Source: Candidatus Omnitrophota bacterium (lineage in GTDB: Bacteria > Omnitrophota > Gorgyraeia > 2-01-FULL-45-10). Taken from it: 5,515 bases of DNA. Positions 1-4,785 of the stretch are shown here, one piece after another; the first letter of the stretch is position 1; each line of letters begins with the position of its first letter. The DNA lies in the NCBI GenBank assembly GCA_026387135.1, contig JAPLMH010000092.1, positions 1 through 5,515 on the forward strand. The letters are read 5' to 3'. Position numbers and translations under genes: made by a program. The notes beneath the pieces were generated by a model. It was not told the DNA's origin, did no database searches, and saw nothing but the letters and a program-made list of their open reading frames with translations.

Positions 1-1
1 A

Positions 2-439
2 TCGGTGGATCCCAAGGAGGAGCACCTAAAATAATACAAAGGCATAACGCTGATAACGCCAAATAATCACGAAGCGTCGAAGGCAGTAGGTTTTGAGATC
101 AAGGACGCCGCTACGCTCAAAAAGGCCGGCGCTGCCATGCTGAAGAAGTTTAAATGCAGGATAGCCCTGATCACGCTGGGCGAGAACGGGATGGCGGTAT
201 TCGAGAGGGATAAGCCGATGAAGCATATACCTACGGTAGCGCAGGACGTCTTCGACGTTTCGGGCGCGGGCGATACCGTGATAGCGAGCTACACCCTTTC
301 TCTGGCTGCGGGCGCGGACCCATTGCAGGCGGCGCATATCTCAAATTGCGCCGGAGGGATCGTTGTAGGCAAGGTAGGTATCGCTGTAGTGACTCCGGAA
401 GAACTTATAGATAGAATAAATAGAGAGAGGGTAAAATGA
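2..439 (+). pseudogene. rfaE1: Heptose 7-phosphate kinase (RfaE1/HldA, PfkB family), C-terminal part, interrupted by an in-frame TAA
   Basis: This is the C-terminal part of a ribokinase/PfkB-fold sugar kinase; the beginning lies outside the window. The family phosphorylates D-glycero-D-manno-heptose 7-phosphate at C1 in ADP-heptose synthesis for the LPS core. The frame reads VDPKEEHLK, a TAA (32-34), then YKGITLITPN, which matches the HldE kinase pattern DPK-x6-YRGATLLTPN with no shift in spacing. The hallmark SGAGDT is at 260-277, with the catalytic Asp codon at 272-274, followed by the typical AAGIVVGKxGxxxVTPEEL ending. There is no nucleotidyltransferase domain after it, so this is the kinase-only form. 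The stop codon overlaps the kdsB start as ATGA (436-439). The first ATG after the TAA is at 137; a protein starting there would lack much of the fold. Family assignment is strong; whether the gene is truly broken or the TAA is a sequence error cannot be told from this window. Confidence 0.75.
32..34 (+). other. In-frame TAA within the kinase reading frame
   Basis: The TAA sits between codons for LK and YKG in a conserved stretch. Both sides align to the same family motif in the same frame, so a single substitution (for instance from TAT or TAC for Tyr, or AAA for Lys) explains it better than a frameshift. The other two forward frames also meet stops within the first 70 bases and carry no kinase motifs. 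Confidence 0.8.
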
Positions 440-1182
440 AGGCAATCGGCGTTATACCGGCGCGTTGGGGTTCGACTAGGTTTGAAGGCAAGGTTCTGGC
501 GGATCTTTTAGGCAAGCCGGTGGTTCAGCACGTATGGGAGAGCGCCAAGAAGGCGAAGGCTCTGGACGATCTCGTCGTGGCATGCGACGATGAGAGGATA
601 ATGAAAGTTGTAGAGGGTTTCGGCGGTAAGGCGGTATACACATCCGTTGACCAGCCTTCCGGCACCGACAGGCTGGCCGAAGTGGTCAACCCTATGGATG
701 TCAAGATAGTAGTCAATATACAGGGAGACGAGCCGCTCGTGAGGCCTATAATGATCGACAATCTTGTAATGGCCCTCGAAAACGAGAAGGCGGCGCAGAT
801 GGCCACCATGGTAAAGGTGATAGAAGACGACGCCGAGCTCACGAACTCCAATGTCGTAAAAGCTATATTCGACAAGAATGGATACGCCATATATTTTTCG
901 AGATACGCCATACCGTATAACAGAACCAGCGCCACTGATAAAGAGAAGAAACCCGTCTACTACAAGCATATAGGGATGTACGCCTTCACAAAAGATTTTC
1001 TCTTCACGTTCAGGAACCTGCCGAAGTCGTCTCTGGAGAGCGCGGAGAACCTTGAACAGCTGCGCGTCCTGGAATACGGCTATAAGATAAAAGTGGTTGA
1101 GACGAAGTTTGATACTATAGGCGTAGATACGCATGACGATCTTATGAGAGTGAAAGAGATGATGCTCTCCCAGAGGCAATAA
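436..1182 (+). CDS. kdsB: 3-deoxy-manno-octulosonate cytidylyltransferase (CMP-KDO synthetase)
   Basis: KdsB transfers CMP from CTP to KDO, the activated donor for adding KDO to lipid A; it is cytosolic and Mg-dependent. The product has 248 residues, the same length as E. coli KdsB as I recall it. Visible motifs in order: the nucleotide-binding N-terminus PARWGSTRFEGK (8-19), QPSGTDRLAE (73-82; SGTDR is the family signature), NIQGDEP (94-100, with D98 as the expected metal ligand), YFSRYAIP (153-160), KHIGMYAF (177-184), ENLEQLRVLEYG (204-215) and GVDTHDDL (229-236, D231 the second expected metal ligand). FEGK replaces the common LPGK, which I regard as a lineage variant. The start ATG overlaps the upstream kinase stop as ATGA and has GAGAGG five bases upstream (425-430), so translation is probably coupled. 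No truncation is seen. Confidence 0.97.
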   Translation: MKAIGVIPARWGSTRFEGKVLADLLGKPVVQHVWESAKKAKALDDLVVACDDERIMKVVEGFGGKAVYTSVDQPSGTDRLAEVVNPMDVKIVVNIQGDEPLVRPIMIDNLVMALENEKAAQMATMVKVIEDDAELTNSNVVKAIFDKNGYAIYFSRYAIPYNRTSATDKEKKPVYYKHIGMYAFTKDFLFTFRNLPKSSLESAENLEQLRVLEYGYKIKVVETKFDTIGVDTHDDLMRVKEMMLSQRQ

Positions 1183-1188
1183 AATATT

Positions 1189-1935
1189 ATGGCTATGATA
1201 AAAGAGGTAAGGATAGGCAGTGTCAAGATAGGGGGCGATAATCCTCTGGTCCTGATAGCCGGTCCATGCTCTATAGAGTCCCAATCGAGCGCCATGTGCC
1301 ACGCTAAAGCCCTAAAGGATATTACCGGCCGCCTCGGGATCTCGTTTGTTTATAAAGCGAGCTATGACAAGGCCAATCGCACTTCGATAGACTCTTTCCG
1401 CGGCCCCGGGCTAAAGAAAGGGCTTAAGATATTAAAGGACATTAAAGAAAAGTTGGGAGTTCCGGTACCAAGGCAGACGGATCTTATCCTTGCAGCCGCG
1501 AAGACCGGCAAAGCCGTTAATATCAAAAAAGGACAATTCCTGGCGCCCTGGGATATGCGCCACATAGTTAAGAAGATAGAGTCTACAGGGAATAAGAATA
1601 TAGTGCTTACCGAAAGAGGCGTCAGCTTCGGTTACAATAATCTCGTTAGCGACTTTAGGAGCGTACTTATCATGAAGGACCTGGGATATCCGGTCGTATA
1701 CGATGCCACGCATTCTGTGCAGATGCCTGGCGGCATGGGTGACAGATCCGGCGGGGAAAGGCGTTTTATTCCGTATCTTTCCATGGCAGCGGTGGCGTGC
1801 GGGGTAAATGGAATATTTGTAGAAGTCCATGAGAATCCCGATAAAGCATTGAGCGACGGGCCTAATATGGTCAAGCTGGACCAGTTGGAAGCTATGCTGA
1901 TGAAGCTAAAGCGGATAGAGAGGGTGGTAAAGTAA
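1189..1935 (+). CDS. kdsA: KDO 8-phosphate synthase with a 26-residue internal deletion
   Basis: KdsA condenses arabinose 5-phosphate with phosphoenolpyruvate to KDO 8-phosphate in the cytosol. Visible family motifs: AGPCSIES (24-31), the KASYDKANRTS region (56-66), SFRGPGLKKG, RQTDLILAAAKTG (95-107), KKGQFLAPWD (113-122), ERGVSFGYNNLV (142-153), YDATHSVQ (171-178) and LSDGP (221-225). C27, H175, E212 and D223 match the four metal ligands of the metal-dependent class (Aquifex C11, H185, E222, D233), so this is that class. The length, 248, is short for a family of about 265-285. The loss is at V93-P94-R95, where family members carry a segment with TDxHE and QIPAFLC. The expected Asp, His and Gln of the active site are therefore absent, and activity is doubtful. 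ATG 1189 is preferred over ATG 1195 because AGAGG (1172-1176) is nearer to it. It overlaps kdsD by one base. Confidence 0.9.
   Translation: MAMIKEVRIGSVKIGGDNPLVLIAGPCSIESQSSAMCHAKALKDITGRLGISFVYKASYDKANRTSIDSFRGPGLKKGLKILKDIKEKLGVPVPRQTDLILAAAKTGKAVNIKKGQFLAPWDMRHIVKKIESTGNKNIVLTERGVSFGYNNLVSDFRSVLIMKDLGYPVVYDATHSVQMPGGMGDRSGGERRFIPYLSMAAVACGVNGIFVEVHENPDKALSDGPNMVKLDQLEAMLMKLKRIERVVK
1465..1473 (+). other. Junction of the apparent in-frame deletion in kdsA
   Basis: The codons here read Val-Pro-Arg, joining GVPV directly to RQTDL. Compared with Aquifex KdsA recalled from memory, residues from about 79 to 105 are represented by the single Pro. The offset between the two proteins changes from +15 before the junction to -11 after it, which is 26 residues or 78 bases. 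The frame stays open across it. Confidence 0.75.
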
Positions 1936-2894
1936 TGTCTCGAGAGATAGCAAAGAAAGTGCTGCGGATAGAGCGGGATGCTCTTACGAGCCTGATAGAC
2001 AGGATAGACTCGAACTTCGAGATGGTGGTCAATGCCATATATAATATAGAGGGAAGGGTCATAGTCACCGGTATGGGCAAGCCGGGATTCATAGCGCAAA
2101 AGATATCGGCCACGCTCTCTTCTACCGGAACGCCTTCTCTATATCTGCATCCAGCCGAGGCTTTACACGGAGATCTCGGCAGAGTTACGAAGGATGATCT
2201 TATACTCGCCCTTTCCAATTCGGGCGAGACGGAAGAGATGGTGAAATTTCTGCCCATAGTGAGAAAGATCGGGGCCAAGCTTGTGGCTATGGTAGGGAAT
2301 ATCGGATCGACTTTAGCGAAGAATGCGGACTATATAATAAATACGTCGGTAAAGAGGGAGGCGTGTTCGCTGGGATTGGCGCCCACGACTTCAACGACCG
2401 CCATGCTGGCGATGGGAGACGCCCTTGCCGTGGCCTTATTGGAGAAGAAAGGTTTCAAGGCCAAGGACTTCGCCCTGTTTCACCCCGGCGGAATACTCGG
2501 GAAGCGGCTGATATTAAAGGTAGAGGATATTATGAGAAAGGGCAGGGAGAACCCGATAGTAAATGAGAACTATACTGTAAAGAGAGTGCTCTTAGCGATA
2601 ACTAAGGCGCGCGCCGGAAGTGCGAGCGTTGTAGGTGCCAAAGGAAAGCTCACCGGCATATTTACGGACGGGGACTTAAGGCGCCATCTGGAGTCCGAGC
2701 CCGATCTCATAAATAAGAAGGTCAAAGACTTTATGACCAAGAATCCCACCACAATAAAGAAGGAGCGATTGGCTGCAGAAGCTTTCGATATACTTCGCTC
2801 TAAGAAGATAGACGAGATCCCGGTTGTCGACGATAAGAAGAGGCCCGTGGGCCTGCTCGACGTGCAGGATCTTTTGAAGGCGGGGCTCGTATGA
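1935..2894 (+). CDS. kdsD: Arabinose 5-phosphate isomerase (SIS domain plus two CBS domains)
   Basis: KdsD/KpsF interconverts ribulose 5-phosphate and arabinose 5-phosphate, the first committed step towards KDO. The protein has 319 residues, close to the 328 of E. coli KdsD. The N-terminal SIS domain spans roughly residues 30-175 with VTGMGKPG (44-51), HPAEALHGD (72-80), SNSGETEE (94-101) and KREACSLGLAPT (140-151), followed by FHPGGILGKRL (182-192). K49, E101, E142 and H183 sit at a constant offset of 10 from the proposed E. coli catalytic residues K59, E111, E152 and H193, so the active site looks intact. Two CBS domains follow (about 198-255, including GIFTDGDLRR at 241-250, and about 263-318, including IDEIPVVDD at 292-300). 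GMGKPG replaces the more usual GMGKSG. The ATG overlaps the kdsA stop by one base (TAATG), and the stop overlaps the kdsC start as ATGA. Confidence 0.96.
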   Translation: MSREIAKKVLRIERDALTSLIDRIDSNFEMVVNAIYNIEGRVIVTGMGKPGFIAQKISATLSSTGTPSLYLHPAEALHGDLGRVTKDDLILALSNSGETEEMVKFLPIVRKIGAKLVAMVGNIGSTLAKNADYIINTSVKREACSLGLAPTTSTTAMLAMGDALAVALLEKKGFKAKDFALFHPGGILGKRLILKVEDIMRKGRENPIVNENYTVKRVLLAITKARAGSASVVGAKGKLTGIFTDGDLRRHLESEPDLINKKVKDFMTKNPTTIKKERLAAEAFDILRSKKIDEIPVVDDKKRPVGLLDVQDLLKAGLV

Positions 2895-3421
2895 TAGGCA
2901 ACGAGACGGTAGAAAGAGCGCGCCGCGTAAAATTGCTCATAACCGATATCGACGGCGTCATGACGGACGGCCGTATAGTATATAGTGTTTACGGCGATGA
3001 ATTGAAGTTCTTCGACGTAACGGACGGGTTCGGCATATCGCTTCTCCATAGAGTAGGAATAAAGACGGTGATAATCACGGCTAAGAAGTCGCGCATCGTA
3101 AAATTGCGCGCCCGCGACCTCAAAGTCGCGAAAGCCTATGCGGGACATCTCGACAAGCGTATTCCTTTCAATGATGTGCTTAAAAGATTCAAGATCCCTC
3201 CGGAAGATATCTGCTTTATAGGCGATGACCTTATAGACATTCCAATCCTGAAGCAAGTAGGATTCGCCGTATCGGTCCCGAACGGCATGGAAGAGGTCAA
3301 GTCGATCGCTCACCACGTTACCACTAAACCCGGCGGCCGCGGCGCCGTGCGCGAAGTCTGCGAGCTCATCCTTAAATCCCAGGAAAAGTGGGACGAAGCA
3401 ACCTCCAGATACTTCAAGTAA
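2891..3421 (+). CDS. kdsC: KDO 8-phosphate phosphatase (HAD family)
   Basis: KdsC hydrolyses KDO 8-phosphate to KDO and phosphate. The 176-residue protein is a capless HAD phosphatase of normal size for the family, which usually forms tetramers. Motif I is LLITDIDGVMTDG (15-27), with nucleophile D19 and acid/base D21. Motif II is the Thr of IITAKKS (T63), motif III is K89 in the HLDKRIPF segment, and motif IV is FIGDDLIDIPIL (109-120), with D112 and D113. The KPGGRGAVREVCELIL segment (146-161) followed by KWDE is the characteristic KdsC C-terminus. TAKK in place of TGR after motif II is a minor variation. The start overlaps the kdsD stop as ATGA. It is the last gene of the tightly packed block; the next gene is 467 bases away. 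Confidence 0.95.
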   Translation: MIGNETVERARRVKLLITDIDGVMTDGRIVYSVYGDELKFFDVTDGFGISLLHRVGIKTVIITAKKSRIVKLRARDLKVAKAYAGHLDKRIPFNDVLKRFKIPPEDICFIGDDLIDIPILKQVGFAVSVPNGMEEVKSIAHHVTTKPGGRGAVREVCELILKSQEKWDEATSRYFK

Positions 3422-3441
3422 ATTCCTAGAACTCTCATCTC

Positions 3442-3676
3442 AAAACCTAAGCCTTGTTATGTTCCGCACAAGGCCACCTAATAAGGTGGCAGGAAAAATG
3501 TTCCCCCTCACAATAAAGCTTGAGGTCGGTCTTTTGCTCAGTCGAAAAACGGGGGCCTGCGGAACTCGGGCCCATGGGAGGGCCCTCAGACATCCTCGGC
3601 CCTTTTTAACCGTTTTTCTTCTTCACAAAAGACCTAACATTTTTATTGTGCGTCACATAACTGCGGCTTAGGTTTT
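3442..3676 (+). ncRNA. Candidate large structured RNA (or long palindromic element) of unknown family
   Basis: No credible protein is encoded, but nested complementarity is extensive. A perfect 12-bp closing helix joins 3442-3453 (AAAACCTAAGCC) to 3665-3676. A hairpin forms at 3473-3479/3484-3490 (GCCACCT, loop AATA). A long arm then stacks 9 bp 3509-3517/3642-3650, 9 bp 3528-3536/3626-3634, 9 bp 3544-3552/3610-3618, 5 bp 3553-3557/3598-3602 and a tip of 6 bp 3568-3573/3580-3585. All are perfect Watson-Crick helices separated by internal loops of 10/7, 7/7, 0/7 and 10/12 bases. GTTCCGCA (3461-3468) also matches TGCGGAAC (3558-3565) in the last internal loop, which would make a pseudoknot or a competing fold. 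I do not recognise tmRNA, RNase P, SRP or a riboswitch core; 6S RNA is similar in size but not in topology. The strand follows the neighbours and is uncertain because the element is nearly symmetric. A non-autonomous mobile palindrome is the main alternative. Confidence 0.5.
3553..3607 (+). terminator. Possible intrinsic terminator within the structured element
   Basis: A GC-rich stem can form as GGGCC 3553-3557 with GGCCC 3598-3602, or as AGGGCC 3579-3584 with GGCCCT 3598-3603. Either is followed at once by a T run ending at 3607. It lies about 180 bases after the kdsC stop and could end the kds transcript. The same bases belong to the tip of the long arm described for 3442-3676, so it may be structural rather than a terminator, or be exposed only in one fold. 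Confidence 0.35.
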
Positions 3677-3754
3677 ACAGCAAGCTCATAGTAGGCTCGC
3701 CGCTTGTCGGTAGGCTCATCGCAGGCGGAATACCCGGTGGACCGCCTGGAGCGA
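3677..3754. other. Gene-free stretch with a short direct repeat and a 7-bp hairpin
   Basis: No coding sequence is apparent. GTAGGCTC occurs twice (3691-3698 and 3710-3717), with another GCTCAT at 3684-3689 matching 3714-3719. CAGGCGG (3722-3728) pairs with CCGCCTG (3742-3748) around a 13-base loop. There is no T run after the hairpin, so it does not look like a terminator. Function unknown. Confidence 0.4.
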
Positions 3755-3841
3755 ATGTCAAAAATTCTGACACCTTATGGCGGTACAGGAAAAAATTTAA
3801 ATTCCTGAAAGAAGTTAAATTTTTTGTCAGAATTTTTACAT
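3755..3841. repeat. AT-rich nested inverted repeat, possible miniature element or regulatory hairpin
   Basis: The outer arms 3760-3772 (AAAAATTCTGACA) and 3825-3837 are perfect 13-bp complements. Four further pairs (3755-3758 with 3838-3841) extend them past one bulged C at 3759. Inside, 3791-3800 pairs with 3815-3824 (10 bp, AAAAATTTAA type). Competing with this is CAGGAA (3786-3791) with TTCCTG (3802-3807), which surrounds the palindrome AATTTAAATT (3794-3803). No flanking target duplication is evident. It lies directly upstream of the acyltransferase gene, so it may be part of the 5' leader of that gene or a small mobile remnant. Confidence 0.55.
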
Positions 3842-3842
3842 A

Positions 3843-3869
3843 GTAAATTGCATGCCCAATGCAATTTAC
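3843..3869. repeat. 11-bp perfect hairpin or operator-like palindrome upstream of the acyltransferase gene
   Basis: GTAAATTGCAT (3843-3853) is the exact reverse complement of 3859-3869, around the five-base centre GCCCA. The arm ends six bases before the GGAAGG ribosome binding site of the next gene. It could be a repressor operator or an mRNA hairpin; no T run follows, so it is not an intrinsic terminator. The symmetry is certain, the role is not. Confidence 0.55.
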
Positions 3870-3875
3870 GTTAGC

Positions 3876-3881
3876 GGAAGG
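3876..3881 (+). promoter_or_regulatory. Ribosome binding site that sets the acyltransferase start
   Basis: GGAAGG lies seven bases before ATG 3889, a normal Shine-Dalgarno distance. An in-frame ATG at 3859 would place the start inside the 11-bp palindrome (3843-3869), has no such site before it, and would add ten residues that do not resemble the family N-terminus. Confidence 0.6.
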
Positions 3882-3888
3882 CTGGAGT

Positions 3889-4785
3889 ATGAGATATAAA
3901 TACAGGAGGTACTTCCTATATTACCTCGGAAGAGTTGCTGCGTCGATAGTATATCTGCTGCCTATCAGGGTCGCTTCGGCGATCGCTGCCTTTTTCGGCG
4001 GATGCGCGTTTTACCTTCTTCCTAAATACAGGGATGTGGCTGTAGACAATCTTACTCATGCCTTCGGTAGCGAAAAGACCCCGGGCGAGATCAGGCGTAT
4101 AGCCAGAAAAGTATTTGAAAACCTCGGCAGGAACGCCGCCGAGCTTATCAATTTTCCGAAGATAAACAAGAAGAATATAGACCGTTTCATAAAGATAGAA
4201 GGCATCGATAATGTTGACGGCTCTTTCGCGAGAGGCAAAGGCACTATAATACTGGCTTCCCACTTCGGCAATTGGGAGCTTCTCGGTCTGACGTTCCGCG
4301 TTAAAGGTTATCCCGGTTCAACCATAGGCAGGAAGATATATTTTTACAAATATGATAACTGGCTGAACAGCTTAAGGAGAGAGCAGGATATAAATGTCAT
4401 CTACCGTGATGAATCTCCAAGAAAGATGCTTAAAGTCCTGAAGGATAATAAGATATTGGGTATAGTCGCGGATCAGGACGTCGATTCCGTCGAAAGCGTA
4501 TTTGTGAATTTTTTCGGCAGGCCCGCCTTTACGCCGGTGGGGCCTGTGGTTCTGGCCCGCGCCACGGGAGCCAGCCTAGTGCCGACTTTCGTGATACGCG
4601 ATGGGAGCGGCAAACACCGTTTTGTAATAGAGAAACCGATAGAATTAGTAGATACCGGGAATAAGGAAGCAGATGTCATCACCAATACCCAGAGATGGTC
4701 GGACGTCATAGAGGACTACATAAGGCGTTATCCGGAACAGTGGGTGTGGGTGCACAAAAGATGGAAGACCAAAAAAGTCAATTGA
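3889..4785 (+). CDS. lpxL: Late lipid A acyltransferase, LpxL/HtrB family
   Basis: This family transfers an acyl chain from acyl-carrier protein to KDO-lipid A at the inner face of the cytoplasmic membrane. From ATG 3889 the protein has 298 residues, near the usual 290-310. Residues about 11-45 are largely hydrophobic and hold the expected N-terminal membrane anchor (for example IVYLLPIRVASAIAAFFGG). The catalytic HX4E motif is SHFGNWELL, with H125 and E130. Also present are GRKIY (147-151), IYRDESPRKML (171-181), GIVADQD (191-197) and the family C-terminus YPEQWVWVHKRWK (281-293). It follows a 467-base structured gap, unlike the tightly overlapping genes before it, so it may have its own promoter; I could not find a convincing -35/-10 pair. 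Its end overlaps the next gene by 25 bases. Whether the substrate is lauroyl, myristoyl or another chain cannot be read from sequence. Confidence 0.92.
   Translation: MRYKYRRYFLYYLGRVAASIVYLLPIRVASAIAAFFGGCAFYLLPKYRDVAVDNLTHAFGSEKTPGEIRRIARKVFENLGRNAAELINFPKINKKNIDRFIKIEGIDNVDGSFARGKGTIILASHFGNWELLGLTFRVKGYPGSTIGRKIYFYKYDNWLNSLRREQDINVIYRDESPRKMLKVLKDNKILGIVADQDVDSVESVFVNFFGRPAFTPVGPVVLARATGASLVPTFVIRDGSGKHRFVIEKPIELVDTGNKEADVITNTQRWSDVIEDYIRRYPEQWVWVHKRWKTKKVN

Noticed and set aside
14..20. AAGGAGG, a perfect Shine-Dalgarno-like sequence shortly before the in-frame TAA
   Set aside because: No ATG, GTG or TTG lies in the kinase frame at a usable distance; the sequence is explained by Lys-Glu-Glu codons of the kinase.
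508..1302. Long antisense open frame of 264 codons across kdsB and the start of kdsA
   Set aside because: It is the reverse-strand shadow of well-supported genes; the Tyr/His/Leu-rich translation has no recognisable domain.
3459..3671. Open frame of 70 codons on the + strand inside the intergenic element
   Set aside because: It is Arg/Pro/Thr-rich without any family resemblance, has no clear ribosome site, and lies wholly within sequence whose pattern is explained by base-paired helices.
3442..3676. Retron ncRNA, tmRNA, RNase P RNA or 6S RNA as the identity of the structured element
   Set aside because: Inverted terminal repeats recall retron a1/a2, but no reverse transcriptase is in view. 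I see none of the conserved tmRNA or RNase P core sequences, and the pseudoknot and multiple 9-bp helices do not fit the 6S bubble architecture.
3434..3689. CTCAT at 3434-3438 and 3685-3689 as a target-site duplication around the structured element
   Set aside because: The copies are not flush with the 12-bp ends (3 and 8 bases away), and a further CTCAT occurs at 3715-3719, so chance is sufficient.
3815..3842. Sigma-70-like promoter with TACATA (3837-3842) as -10
   Set aside because: The -35 position has only a poor match (TTAAAT at 3815-3820), and the bases are already part of the inverted-repeat arms; not reported as a feature.
3859..3888. Upstream ATG at 3859 as the acyltransferase start
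   Set aside because: It falls within the 3843-3869 palindrome and lacks a ribosome site, while ATG 3889 has GGAAGG seven bases upstream and gives the usual family length.
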